64,000 bases of DNA from Chloroflexales bacterium ZM16-3 (GCA_004138175.2 RYFE02000014.1:62001-126000); one strand, 5' to 3'. Counted from the first letter of the stretch, positions 26,053 to 34,992 are shown. Notes: generated by a model from the sequence alone, not told the origin. Numbers and translations are program-made.

Positions 26053-29000
26053 TTAGATCGTCCACGCCGCCTCGATCATCGCCAGCACCTGCCCGTCGCT
26101 GAAGCCGCGCTGCTGGAGCGCGCCCGAGGGGCAGGCCGCGATGCAGGTCCCGCAGCCCTTGCACAGCACCTCGGCGATATTGAGCACCTTGCGCGTCTCA
26201 TCCAGGGTCATCGCCCCATACGGGCAGTGCGGTATGCAGTCGCCGCAGCCTGAGCAGGCCGCCTCGTCAACCTCGGCGACGATCGGCTCGACGGTGACTC
26301 GCCCGCGCAGCAGCGGGATTGCCGCGCGCGAGGCCGCGCCCGCCGCCTGGGCGATCGTGTCCGGGATCGTGCGCGGGTAGTGGTCGGCTCCGCACAAGTA
26401 GACCCCGTTGGTGGTGAAGTCGAGCGGGCGGATCTTGGCGTGGGCCTCGCTGTAGAAGTTCAGCTCGTCGGTGGAGACCTTGAGCATCTGCTTGAGCCGT
26501 GGCGTCTGCGCGTCGCCTTGTAGCGCCGCCGTTAGCACCACCAGATCTGCCTCAATCGCCAGATCCTCGCGCAGCAGCGTATCGTAGACCTTCACCGTCA
26601 GCCCTCTGCCGCGCGCCCGCACCTCGGGCGGCCGCCCTCCGTCGTAGCGGATGCGGAACGGCTGCACCTCCGCGACCATCTTGGTGAAGTACTCTTCCTG
26701 GCCCTTGCCGTACACGCGCATGTCCTGGTAGAGCATATAGATGCTGGCCCCGGGCGCGGCCCGCTGGAGCATGCGCGCGTTCTTCACCGAGATCGTGCAG
26801 CCGATCCGGCAGCAGGCCGGGTTCTCCTCGTTCATCGAGCCGGCGCAGTTGACCATGACGATCGAGCGGGGCGTGCCGAGCGTGCCGTCGCGCAGGCGGC
26901 GCTCAAGCTCTAGCTGCGTGATCACCCGTGGGTCGTCGCCATAGCCGTAGCGCCCGCGCAGATCCGCCTCGCGGTAGCCGGTCGCCACGATCATCGCGCC
27001 CACCTGGATCTGCGTGACTGCGCCGCCCACACCCTCGTCGAGCGTGACTCGGAAGTTGCCCACGTAGCCGTCGATCTCGCGCACCTCGGCGCTGAGGAAG
27101 ACTTTGATCCGGGGGCGCTGCTGCACCGCGCGCACCAGCTGCTCGCGCACCTCGCTGGCCGGGGTGTCGCTCGGGGCCAGCGTCGCCAGCGTGTTGAGCT
27201 TGCCTCCCAGCACGCTCTCGCGCTCGACGAGGAATGTCTCAATGCCCATGTCGGCCATGGTGACGGCCGCTGTCATCCCGGCCACTCCGCCGCCGATCAC
27301 CAGGCAGATGGGCGTGACCTCGACGGTCTGGGCGGGCAGTGCCTGTAGCTTGTCGGCGCGGGCCACCGCCATGCGCACCAGATCCTCGGCCTTGGCCGTG
27401 GCCGGGGCGTTGCCGGTCGAGTGAACCCACGAGCACTGGTTGCGGATGTTGGCCATCTCGAAGAGGCCGGGGTTTAGCCCGACCTCGGCGATGGTCTGCT
27501 GAAAGACTGGCCCGTGGGTGATCGGCGAGCAGGCGGCCACCACCACCCGGTTGAGGCCATGCTCCTCGACCGATGCCCTGATCCGGCGCTGGGTGTCCTC
27601 CGAGCATGCGAAGGTGCATGTCTCCGACAAGACGACGTTGGGTAGCCCGCGGGCGTAGTCGGCGACGGCGGGCACATCGAGGTAGCCTGCGATATTCTTG
27701 CCACAGCCGCAGACGAAGACCCCGGCCCGCGACTCGTCCTCAGACACATCGCGCTCGGCCAGCGGCGCGGCCTCGGCGGCGCGCTTGCGCATGCTGATCG
27801 GGATGGCGGCCATGCCGGCTGCGCCAGATGCCTGGGCCACGCTGTCGGGGATGTCGTTCGGCCCCTGGCTGCCGCCCGCCAGAAAGATGCCCTCGCGGGT
27901 GGACTGAAGCGGGGCGAGCAGATCATTGTGCGAGACAAAGAAGCCGTACTCGTCCACCTCGACGCCGAGCGCCTTGGCCAGCCGCCGGTTGTCGGGCGCG
28001 GGCACCACCGCCGTCGAGAGCACCAGCATATCGAACTGCTCGTGCTGAACCTCGCCGCTCAGCGTATCCTCATACGTGATCGTCAGGCTCTTATCGGAGT
28101 TCTCTTCGACCGAGGCGGGGCGGCCGCGCACATAGCGCACCCCGTGGTCGGCGGCCCGGCGGTAGTACTGCTGAAAATCTTTGCCGTAGGCCCGCAGATC
28201 CATATAGAAGATCGTCGCCTGTGCGCCGGGGGCGTGCTCAAGCGTGATCATCGCCTCCTTGGTCGCGTACATGCAGCAGATCTTCGAGCAGTAGGGGTAG
28301 CCGCCCTTCAGGCTGCGCGATCCGACACACTGAACCCACGCCACCCGCGCGGGCGTCTCGCCGTCGGAGGGCCGGGCGATCTTGCCGTCGGTGGGGCCGG
28401 AAGCCGCGATGACCCGCTCGTACTGGAGCGCGGTGAGCACATTCGCGAAGCGGCCGTAGCCATACTCCTTGCGCAGCTCGGTCGGCTCAAGCACCTCAAA
28501 GCCGGTGGCCACGATGATGCTGCCCACATTCACCATGAGCGCCTGCGAGCGCTTGAGGAACGAGACCGCGCCCACATCGCAGATCCGGTCGCATGCGCCG
28601 CAGCCAACGCAGTTCGCATAGTCGATCGTGTAGATCGCTGGCACCGCCTGGGGAAACTGTAGGTAGACCGCCTTGCGCTTCGAGAGCCCAGCGTTAAACT
28701 CGTCGTCAACCTCAACCGGGCAGACCCGCGCGCAGTCGCCGCAGCCCTTGCACTTCTCAGGATCGATATAGGTTGTCTGACGCCAGATCGCCACCTCGAA
28801 GCTGCCGACTGAGCCAGTCACCCGCTCGACCCGTGCGCTGGTGAGCAGCGTGATATTCGGGTGCCGGGCCAGCTCGACCATCTTGGGGGCGGCGATGCAG
28901 ATTGCGCAGTCGTTAGTGGGGAAGGTCTTGTCGAGCTTGACCATGGTGCCGCCAACGCTGGCTTGTCGCTCGACCACAAGCACCCGGTAGCCTTTATCGG

Positions 29001-29079
29001 CAAGATCGAGGGCAGCTTGCATACCGCTGATGCCAGCGCCAATAACCAGCGAATCATAGGCACGCGTTTCCATGGACAT
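26053..29079 (-). CDS. hdrA: Double HdrA: two fused HdrA flavoprotein modules with ferredoxin domains
   Basis: 1,008 residues. Module 1 (about 1-430) has an FAD loop GAGISG at 14-19 and an inserted ferredoxin pair, Cys110-113-116-120 and Cys157-160-163-167. Module 2 (about 452-1008) starts with the HdrA N-terminal domain (FVCGCGKNIAG), a second FAD loop GGGVAG at 596-601, and a C-terminal ferredoxin pair (CSGCGDCIPHCP and CKGCGTCIAACP). Both modules have the cysteine-rich segment near the flavin (YCSKICC; ACCRIGC). HdrA is the bifurcating flavoprotein of Hdr complexes. It is the first gene of the redox string; AAAGGGG precedes the ATG. Confidence 0.9.
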   Translation of the reverse strand: MSMETRAYDSLVIGAGISGMQAALDLADKGYRVLVVERQASVGGTMVKLDKTFPTNDCAICIAAPKMVELARHPNITLLTSARVERVTGSVGSFEVAIWRQTTYIDPEKCKGCGDCARVCPVEVDDEFNAGLSKRKAVYLQFPQAVPAIYTIDYANCVGCGACDRICDVGAVSFLKRSQALMVNVGSIIVATGFEVLEPTELRKEYGYGRFANVLTALQYERVIAASGPTDGKIARPSDGETPARVAWVQCVGSRSLKGGYPYCSKICCMYATKEAMITLEHAPGAQATIFYMDLRAYGKDFQQYYRRAADHGVRYVRGRPASVEENSDKSLTITYEDTLSGEVQHEQFDMLVLSTAVVPAPDNRRLAKALGVEVDEYGFFVSHNDLLAPLQSTREGIFLAGGSQGPNDIPDSVAQASGAAGMAAIPISMRKRAAEAAPLAERDVSEDESRAGVFVCGCGKNIAGYLDVPAVADYARGLPNVVLSETCTFACSEDTQRRIRASVEEHGLNRVVVAACSPITHGPVFQQTIAEVGLNPGLFEMANIRNQCSWVHSTGNAPATAKAEDLVRMAVARADKLQALPAQTVEVTPICLVIGGGVAGMTAAVTMADMGIETFLVERESVLGGKLNTLATLAPSDTPASEVREQLVRAVQQRPRIKVFLSAEVREIDGYVGNFRVTLDEGVGGAVTQIQVGAMIVATGYREADLRGRYGYGDDPRVITQLELERRLRDGTLGTPRSIVMVNCAGSMNEENPACCRIGCTISVKNARMLQRAAPGASIYMLYQDMRVYGKGQEEYFTKMVAEVQPFRIRYDGGRPPEVRARGRGLTVKVYDTLLREDLAIEADLVVLTAALQGDAQTPRLKQMLKVSTDELNFYSEAHAKIRPLDFTTNGVYLCGADHYPRTIPDTIAQAAGAASRAAIPLLRGRVTVEPIVAEVDEAACSGCGDCIPHCPYGAMTLDETRKVLNIAEVLCKGCGTCIAACPSGALQQRGFSDGQVLAMIEAAWTI

Positions 29080-29345
29080 GCGGCCCCTTTATGGTCAGCA
29101 TCGGGGAACGACACAAACAGAGGCGGGGATGTGCACGAGCATGACGCAAAAAAAACAGGAATCACAAGGGTCTTGTTCTCTTGTGGCCCTGCATCATTGC
29201 AAGCTGTGCGGTTGATTTAGTTCTTTGTGTGATTACTAGCATTTTACTCTATGCTTGAGCTTGCTGTGAGTAACAAAACCGCCATCTTTGTTTAGGGAAC
29301 ATCACATATCGCTGTACTGAAGCAATGCGTCCTGATGGGTGAGCG

Positions 29346-29488
29346 GCAATACCGCGTGCGTCGACGCTCGCCGGGGGCTGAAGCCCCCGGCTGAGTCTAC
29401 GAAGGCCGCTTCAGCGGCCTTCGTAGACTCAGCCCGGCCGTTTACGGCCGGGCGATTCAGGGTGACAGCGTGCCTTTTGCGGTATTGC
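29346..29488. repeat. 143-bp structured element with 10-bp terminal inverted repeats
   Basis: Ends are GCAATACCGC and GCGGTATTGC, perfectly complementary. Inside are nested hairpins: GGGGGCTGAAGCCCCC, a long stem (CTGAGTCTACGAAGGCCGCT with its complement) and CGGCCGTTTACGGCCG. A shorter relative with the same left end and a similar right end lies at 35091-35204. It sits in the divergent space between hdrA and atpC (29080-29664), which shows no gene and no strong consensus promoter that I can defend. Confidence 0.75.
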
Positions 29489-29601
29489 GTTGATCGGTTT
29501 CCTACTGCCCAAATGCGAATCCAAATGGGCGCTCGCTCCGCTGCTCGCTGTGTATGTTGGCACGAGTAATGCGATACATCGCATGAGACATGGTTCAAAA
29601 G

Positions 29602-29630
29602 GTAGAGACGCCCCGCCGGGGCGTCTCTAC
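29602..29630. repeat. 29-bp palindrome upstream of atpC
   Basis: Perfect 13-base arms (GTAGAGACGCCCC and complement) with a 3-base loop, 34 bp before the atpC start. It belongs to the GTAGGGGCG...CGCCCCTAC style of palindromes found at 44993, 46026 and 49261. Confidence 0.8.
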
Positions 29631-29664
29631 TCACCTGTTCAGCACCGTGCAATAGGTTTCAAAC

Positions 29665-30069
29665 ATGCCCCCAGCATCCATGAACCTGAAGCTGCTCCTC
29701 CCGTTCCGCGTCTTCGCCGAGAAGACCGGCGTCTCGCGCATCGTCGCCGAGAGCCGCGCGGGCTCGTTCGGGCTCCTGCCGCACCGGCTCGACTGCGTCG
29801 CCGCGCTTGCGCCAGGGATCTTGATCTACGAGAGCGAGGCCGAGGGCGAGGTGTATGTGGCCGTCGATGAAGGGGTGCTCGTCAAGACCGGCCAGGACGT
29901 GCTGATCTCTGTGCGCAACGCCATCGCAGGGACGGATCTCGGCCAGCTGCACGCGGCGGTCGAGCGCGAGTTTCTCAGCCTGAACGAGCGCGAGATGAAT
30001 GTCCGCTCGGTGATGGCTAAGATGGAGAGCAGCTTCATCCGCCGCTTTGTGGAGTTCCACCGTGAGTGA
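29665..30069 (+). CDS. atpC: N-type ATPase epsilon subunit (AtpC)
   Basis: 134 residues with the F1 epsilon barrel: MNLKLLLPFRVFAE, SRAGSFGLLPHRLDCVAALAPG and EVYVAVDEGVLVKTGQDVL; the C-terminal helical part is short. In N-ATPase operons the order is atpD-C-Q-R-B-E-F-A-G; here this gene is first and atpD is missing. The ATG at 29665 has no strong ribosome binding site; MNLKLL at 29680 is an alternative start. It couples rotation of gamma to catalysis in an alternate F-type pump. Confidence 0.88.
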   Translation: MPPASMNLKLLLPFRVFAEKTGVSRIVAESRAGSFGLLPHRLDCVAALAPGILIYESEAEGEVYVAVDEGVLVKTGQDVLISVRNAIAGTDLGQLHAAVEREFLSLNEREMNVRSVMAKMESSFIRRFVEFHRE

Positions 30070-30400
30070 ATCACCAGAGAGTAAGCGCGCCAAGGAGCAG
30101 ATTGCGTTCAGCCGCGAGGTTTCCGCGAAGGCGGCCCGCAAGCTCAAGGCCCAGCGCAGCGGAGTGCCGGGCGTCTGGTTTGGCCTGGGTATGACCGGGC
30201 TGATCGGCTGGTCGGTGGTCGTCCCCACCCTGCTCGGCGTGGCCGCCGGTATCTGGATAGACAGCCACTACCCCGGTAGCTATTCCTGGACGCTGATGCT
30301 ACTGGTGATCGGCCTGCTTATCGGCTGCCTGAATGCCTGGCATTGGGTTGACAAGGAAGACAGGGAGATGCGCAAAGAGCAAGGGGACGATTATGAGTGA
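30062..30400 (+). CDS. atpQ: AtpQ, AtpI-like membrane protein of N-type ATPase
   Basis: About 112 residues from GTG 30062, which overlaps the atpC stop by 8 bp and has GGAG upstream. A basic N-terminal half is followed by two membrane helices (GLIGWSVVVPTLLGVAAGIWID and LMLLVIGLLIGCLNAW, quoted in part). The glycine-rich first helix ending in GIWID is characteristic of AtpI/AtpQ. Family role: assembly of the c ring or Mg/Ca handling. The following atpR overlaps it by 8 bp. Confidence 0.82.
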   Translation: MSESPESKRAKEQIAFSREVSAKAARKLKAQRSGVPGVWFGLGMTGLIGWSVVVPTLLGVAAGIWIDSHYPGSYSWTLMLLVIGLLIGCLNAWHWVDKEDREMRKEQGDDYE

Positions 30401-30713
30401 GACCTGGGGCCTCGTGCTGGCCTGGGTGACGGGCGTTGTGCTCGGCGCGCTGTTCTTCGGCGGCCTGTGGGTGACGGTGCGCAGGGGCGCTTCGTCCAAA
30501 CAGACGGTGCTCTGGTTCTTCGGCAGCCTGCTGCTGCGCACGGGGATCGCTCTGGCCGGGTTCTACATTGTTTCCGCCGGTCGCTGGGATCGGATGTTAG
30601 TCTGCCTCTTCGGCTTCGTTATCGCGCGCCTGATCGTGACCCGGCTCATCCAAGCGGCGGAGCGCCCAGCCCCCATAGTCCAGGAGGCCGACCATGCGCC
30701 TCACCCCCGATGA
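30393..30713 (+). CDS. atpR: AtpR, N-type ATPase small membrane subunit
   Basis: 106 residues from ATG 30393, preceded by CAAGGGGACG. Three membrane helices (LVLAWVTGVVLGALFFGGLW, VLWFFGSLLLRTGIALAGFY, MLVCLFGFVIARLIV in part) and the conserved LLRTGIALAGFY arginine fit the AtpR family, found only in N-ATPase operons and thought to help the a/c interface. It overlaps both neighbours, atpQ by 8 bp and atpB by 20 bp. Confidence 0.82.
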   Translation: MSETWGLVLAWVTGVVLGALFFGGLWVTVRRGASSKQTVLWFFGSLLLRTGIALAGFYIVSAGRWDRMLVCLFGFVIARLIVTRLIQAAERPAPIVQEADHAPHPR

Positions 30714-31389
30714 GATCATCTTCTGGCAGTACGGCTTCCTCAAGCTCAACGCCACTATTGTGTTCACCTGGGCGATCATGATCGCGCTGTCCGTCGGCGC
30801 AATGCTGATCACGCGCACGCTCTCCACGGAGCTGCAGCGCTCGCGCTGGCAGAACCTGCTAGAAATTGTCGTCACCAGCATCGTGAAGCAGATCGAAGAT
30901 GTTGGCCTGAGCCAGCCGCAGAAGTACCTTGGCTTTCTAGGCACGCTCTTCCTCTTCGTCGCCGCGGCCAGCCTCTGCACGATCATCCCCGGCTACGAGC
31001 CGCCGACCGGCTCGCTCTCGACCACCACCGCGCTCGCGCTATGTGTGTTTGTCGCCGTCCCGTTCTTCGGCATCGCCGAGCAGGGGCTACGCGCCTACCT
31101 GAAGTCCTACCTAGAGCCGACCTTCATCATGCTGCCGTTCAACATCATCAGCGAGATCTCGCGCACCCTGGCCCTGGCCGTGCGCCTGTTCGGCAACATG
31201 ATGAGCGGGGCGATGATCATCGCCATCCTGCTCACGATCACGCCCCTGGTCTTCCCGATCATCATGACCTCGCTCGGCCTGCTCACCGGCATGGTGCAGG
31301 CATACATCTTCAGCATCCTCGCGGGGGTCTACATCGCCGCCGCCACGCGCGTCAACAAGCCCAAGCGTGAGGAAGAGACCCAGGCGTAA
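30694..31389 (+). CDS. atpB: N-type ATPase subunit a (AtpB)
   Basis: 231 residues, five to six membrane helices. The functional helix SRTLALAVRLFGNMMSG contains the essential Arg164, with the preceding PFNIISEI and a final Gln/Tyr helix GMVQAYIFSILAGVYI. Subunit a forms the ion half-channels. Followed by a 103 bp gap filled mostly by a dispersed palindrome before the c-subunit gene. Confidence 0.92.
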   Translation: MRLTPDEIIFWQYGFLKLNATIVFTWAIMIALSVGAMLITRTLSTELQRSRWQNLLEIVVTSIVKQIEDVGLSQPQKYLGFLGTLFLFVAAASLCTIIPGYEPPTGSLSTTTALALCVFVAVPFFGIAEQGLRAYLKSYLEPTFIMLPFNIISEISRTLALAVRLFGNMMSGAMIIAILLTITPLVFPIIMTSLGLLTGMVQAYIFSILAGVYIAAATRVNKPKREEETQA

Positions 31390-31394
31390 GATCG

Positions 31395-31486
31395 CCCCCC
31401 CTCTCCCGCCGCAGCGGGAGAGGGGGCTGGGGGGTGAGGGCCATCCGGCGGCAAAGGGTCAAGCTACAAACCTTGTCTGAGAGGAA
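31395..31486. repeat. Dispersed palindromic element inside the atp operon
   Basis: A CCCCTCTCCCGCCGCAGCGG-type hairpin, then GGGGGGTGAGGG and a tail CGGCGGCAAAGGGTCAAGCTACAA...CTTGTCTGA. The same tail follows the copies at 35382-35425 and 57849-57880, so the element is a defined unit of about 90-100 bp. It separates atpB from atpE and could alter the ratio of c-subunit mRNA. Confidence 0.8.
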
Positions 31487-31492
31487 CTCCTG

Positions 31493-31774
31493 ATGGACAG
31501 CACAACTTCTATCGCGGTGGCATCAATCGTTATCGCAGGCATCACCACCAGCTTCGGCTGCCTGGGGCCTGCGCTTGCCGAGGGTCGGGCGGTCGCGACG
31601 GCGCTCACCTCGCTGGCTCAGCAGCCGGACGCCTCCTCCACGATCACTCGCACCCTGTTCGTCGGCCTGGCCATGATTGAGTCCACGGCCATCTACTGCT
31701 TCGTGGTCTCGATGATCCTGATCTTCGCCAACCCGTTCTGGAACTACATCATCGCCCAAGCCGCAGGGAAGTAG
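31493..31774 (+). CDS. atpE: N-type ATPase c subunit, Na+-binding type (AtpE)
   Basis: 93 residues, two membrane helices joined by the polar loop SLAQQPDAS. The C-terminal helix reads LAMIESTAIYCF: Glu63, Ser64, Thr65 and Tyr68 match the sodium ligand set ES(T)..Y, and helix 1 has a second acidic residue, Glu30, in PALAEG, in the place of the Gln/Glu ligand of sodium-binding rings. This predicts a Na+-translocating ring. AGAGGAACTCCTG precedes the ATG. The ring size cannot be deduced. Confidence 0.92.
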   Translation: MDSTTSIAVASIVIAGITTSFGCLGPALAEGRAVATALTSLAQQPDASSTITRTLFVGLAMIESTAIYCFVVSMILIFANPFWNYIIAQAAGK

Positions 31775-31776
31775 CC

Positions 31777-32571
31777 ATGCTTATCGACTGGTTCACCGTC
31801 GGCGCGCAGGTGATCAACTTCCTTATCTTGGTCTGGCTGATGAAGCGCTTTCTGTACCAGCCTATTCTCCACGCCATTGATGTGCGCGAGAAGTTGATCG
31901 CCACCGAGCTTGCCGACGCCGATGCGCAAAAGGCTGAGGCCCGCCAGGAGCGCGACGAGTTTCAGCACAAGAACGAGGTGTTCGACCAGCAGCGCGCTGC
32001 GTTGCTGAGTAAGGCAACGGACGATGCTGCCGCTGAGCGCCAGCGGCTTCTCGCCGAGGCCCGCCAGGCCGCCGATGCTCTGCGGGCTAGGCGGCAGGAG
32101 GCGCTGCGCAGCGAGGAGCAGACCTTGCATCAGGCGCTGAGCCATCAGGTTCAGCAGGAGGTCTTCGCCATCGCCCGCAAGACGCTGAGCGATCTCGCCG
32201 GGGTTAGCCTGGAGGAGCGCATGGGCGAGGTGTTCACGCGCCGCTTACGTGCGCTTAACGGCCCGGCAAAAGCGGGCCTCGCCGATGCCCTAGCGACCGC
32301 GTCGCAGCCCGCGCTCGTGCGCAGCGCCTTCGACCTGCCCGCCGACCAGCGCGCCGCGATCCAGCAGGCGCTCAACGAGACCTTCTCGGCGGAGATCGCT
32401 GTCCGCTTCGCCACCGCGCCCGATCTGGTCGGCGGTATTGAGCTGTCCGCGAACGGGCAGAAGCTGGCCTGGAGTATCGCGGACTATCTTGTGTCGCTGG
32501 AGGCGGGGGTGGATGAGCTGCTGAGACAGGGGACAGGGGACGGGAATGAGGCAACCCCAAATGGAACCTGA
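31777..32571 (+). CDS. atpF: N-type ATPase extended b subunit (AtpF)
   Basis: 264 residues, much longer than a usual b subunit (about 160), as in N-ATPases that lack a separate delta gene. Residues about 5-30 form the single membrane helix; about 35-150 are a charged coiled coil rich in Ala, Arg, Glu and Gln; the C-terminal 110 residues (ending with [19 protein letters not shown]) resemble the delta C-terminal fold, so a b-delta fusion is likely. It overlaps atpA by 26 bp. The stator must bind the F1 head, including beta, which is not encoded here. Confidence 0.88.
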   Translation: MLIDWFTVGAQVINFLILVWLMKRFLYQPILHAIDVREKLIATELADADAQKAEARQERDEFQHKNEVFDQQRAALLSKATDDAAAERQRLLAEARQAADALRARRQEALRSEEQTLHQALSHQVQQEVFAIARKTLSDLAGVSLEERMGEVFTRRLRALNGPAKAGLADALATASQPALVRSAFDLPADQRAAIQQALNETFSAEIAVRFATAPDLVGGIELSANGQKLAWSIADYLVSLEAGVDELLRQGTGDGNEATPNGT

Positions 32572-34102
32572 TCACCTCCAGACGGTCTTCGACCGCGCGT
32601 TTGCGGGCATGCGCCAGGCGCGCGAGGCATTTGCGCCGCAGCTGACGCCGCACGAGGTTGGCACGATCACGAGCGTTGGCACCGGCATCGCTACGGTGGC
32701 TGGCCTGCCCGGCGTCGGCTTCGATGAGCTGGTCATATTCCCTGGCAATGTGCTTGGCATCGCCTTCAACGTAGATGCGGGCGAGGTTGGCATCGTGCTG
32801 CTCGGCGACTACTGGCACCTCCGTGCGGGCGATGAGGTCCGCCGTACCGGGCGGGTGATGGATGTCGTTGTGGGCGATGGGCTGCTCGGGCGGGTGATCG
32901 ATCCGCTCGGCAGGCCGCTCGATGGCGGCGGCCCGCTCCCCTCCCGCAAGCGCCTGCCTGTTGAGCGCCCCGCCGCGCCCATTATGGAGCGCGCGCCGGT
33001 CACGGTGCCGCTCCAGACCGGCCTCAAGGTGATCGATGCGCTTATCCCGGTCGGGCGCGGCCAGCGCGAGCTGATCCTCGGCGACCGCCAGACCGGCAAG
33101 ACCGCGATTGCGATTGATACCATCCTCAACCAGCGCGGCCAGAATGTCCTCTGCGTCTACTGCGCCATTGGTCAGCGGGCCTCCGCTGTGGCCAAGGCCG
33201 TGGCCAGCCTGCGCGAGAAGAGCGCCATGGAGTACACGGTCGTTGTCGTCACCGAGGGCAATGACCCGCCGGGGCTCACGTATATTGCGCCCTATGCCGC
33301 CACCAGCATCGCGGAGGGGTTTATGGAGGCGGGCCGCGATGTGCTGATCGTCTATGACGATCTCACCCACCACGCGCGCTCCTACCGCGAGCTGTCGCTC
33401 CTGCTGCGCCGCCCGCCCGGCCGCGAGGCATTCCCCGGCGACATCTTCTATATCCACTCGCGGCTGCTTGAGCGCGCGACGCACCTGCGCGCGGATCTCG
33501 GCGGCGGCTCGCTCACCGCGCTGCCGATCATCGAGACCGAGGCCCAGGACATCTCGGCCTATATCCCGACCAACCTGATCTCGATCACCGACGGGCAGAT
33601 CTACCTCTCGCCGTCGCTCTTCGATCTGGGCGTGCTGCCCGCCGTGGATGTCGGCAAGTCCGTCTCGCGGGTCGGCGGCAAGGCCCAGCTGGCGGCCTAC
33701 CGCGCGGTCGCGGGCGACCTCAAGCTCGCCTACGCCCAGTTCGAGGAGCTCGAAACCTTCTCCCGCTTCGGTGCCCGCCTGGATGAAGACACCCGCACGA
33801 TCATCGCCCACGGGCAGCGCATCCGCAGCTGCCTCAAGCAGTCCGAGTTTGCCCCGGTGTCCATGCCCGTGCAGATCGCCGTGCTGCTCGCGCTGAGCGC
33901 AAAGCTCTTCGACCACATACGGCTTGAGCAGATGGCGGAGGCCGAGCACGCCCTCCACCTCGCTGCGGCAGATATCCCGGCGGCGCTGCGCGAGCGACTG
34001 GAGACCGCCGAGACCTTCGCTGCCGAGGATCGTGAGGCGATGACGAGCATCGCCCGCAATGCGCTCGCCCGCTTCCAGCCCAGCCCCGCGCCCGAGGAAT
34101 AA
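32546..34102 (+). CDS. atpA: N-type ATPase alpha subunit (AtpA)
   Basis: 518 residues, full length. Walker A GDRQTGKT at 179-186, the family segment [29 protein letters not shown] (part of Walker B), and the SISDGQ-type [10 protein letters not shown] with RVGGKAQ are in place. Alpha binds nucleotide non-catalytically, so hydrolysis or synthesis needs a beta partner. ATG 32546 overlaps atpF by 26 bp; ATG 32561 is a possible shorter start. The C-terminus is complete, and atpG starts 2 bp after the stop. Confidence 0.93.
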   Translation: MRQPQMEPDHLQTVFDRAFAGMRQAREAFAPQLTPHEVGTITSVGTGIATVAGLPGVGFDELVIFPGNVLGIAFNVDAGEVGIVLLGDYWHLRAGDEVRRTGRVMDVVVGDGLLGRVIDPLGRPLDGGGPLPSRKRLPVERPAAPIMERAPVTVPLQTGLKVIDALIPVGRGQRELILGDRQTGKTAIAIDTILNQRGQNVLCVYCAIGQRASAVAKAVASLREKSAMEYTVVVVTEGNDPPGLTYIAPYAATSIAEGFMEAGRDVLIVYDDLTHHARSYRELSLLLRRPPGREAFPGDIFYIHSRLLERATHLRADLGGGSLTALPIIETEAQDISAYIPTNLISITDGQIYLSPSLFDLGVLPAVDVGKSVSRVGGKAQLAAYRAVAGDLKLAYAQFEELETFSRFGARLDEDTRTIIAHGQRIRSCLKQSEFAPVSMPVQIAVLLALSAKLFDHIRLEQMAEAEHALHLAAADIPAALRERLETAETFAAEDREAMTSIARNALARFQPSPAPEE

Positions 34103-34104
34103 TC

Positions 34105-34992
34105 ATGAGCGACACCACGGCGAGTCTGCGCCGAACAATCAGCGGCGCCAGGGATCTCCAATCTGTCGTGCGCACCATGAAGGCGATGGCCGCAGCGAGC
34201 ATCGGCCAGTACGAGCAGTCGGTGCGCGCGCTGGCCGACTACTACCGCACGGTCGAGCTAGGGCTGGGCACCTGCTTTCGCGAGAGCGGGCCGGGTCTGC
34301 CGATGACAGAAGGGAAGAGCCAATCCGCTACGGGCGTGATCCGCGCAGTCGTCTTCGGCTCCGACCAGGGGCTGGTCGGCCAGTTTAATGATCTCGTGGC
34401 CGAGTACGCGCTTCAGCAGCTGGCAGAACTGCCAGCCAAGCCCGAGGTCTGGGCCGTCGGCGAGCGCGTCTACGCCCGCCTGGCAGACGAGGGCCTGCCC
34501 CTGGCGGGCCGCTTCAGCGTGCCAAGCTCCGTCAGAGAGATCACCCCGTTCATCGGGCAGATCCTGGTGGAGATCTCAAAATACCATGGCGATAGCGAGG
34601 CCACCGAGCTCTACCTCTTCCACAACCGCCCCACATCGGGCGCGTTATACACGCCAGTCAGCCAGCGCCTGCTCCCGCTGGACGAGATCTGGCGGCGCGA
34701 TCTGGCCGAGCGCCCCTGGCCAACCAGAAATCTGCCCGAGGTGATGGGCGGTGGCATCACAACCCTGCGGGCGCTCATCCGCGAATACCTCTTCGTCTCG
34801 CTCTTTCGGGCCTGCGCCGAGTCCCTGGCGAGCGAGAACGCCAGTCGCCTAGCGGCCATGCAGCGCGCCGACAAAAACATCGACGATCTGCTAGAGGATC
34901 TAAACCGGACATTCCATCGCCTTCGCCAGAGCGGTATCGACGAGGAACTGTTCGATGTCATCTCTGGCTTCGAGGCGCTGCGCGCGGAGTAG
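34105..34992 (+). CDS. atpG: N-type ATPase gamma subunit (AtpG)
   Basis: 295 residues. The N-terminal helix (LRRTISGARDLQSVVRTMKAMAA) and C-terminal helix (SENASRLAAMQRADKNIDDLL) of the central stalk are both clear, with the Rossmann-like middle. The segment VFGSDQGLVGQFND replaces the usual SDRGLCG. It is the last gene of the operon. Confidence 0.92.
   Translation: MSDTTASLRRTISGARDLQSVVRTMKAMAAASIGQYEQSVRALADYYRTVELGLGTCFRESGPGLPMTEGKSQSATGVIRAVVFGSDQGLVGQFNDLVAEYALQQLAELPAKPEVWAVGERVYARLADEGLPLAGRFSVPSSVREITPFIGQILVEISKYHGDSEATELYLFHNRPTSGALYTPVSQRLLPLDEIWRRDLAERPWPTRNLPEVMGGGITTLRALIREYLFVSLFRACAESLASENASRLAAMQRADKNIDDLLEDLNRTFHRLRQSGIDEELFDVISGFEALRAE

Noticed and set aside
29080-29664. 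Hidden atpD remnant before atpC
   Set aside because: No Walker A or beta-subunit motif in any frame of this stretch; only palindromes are visible.
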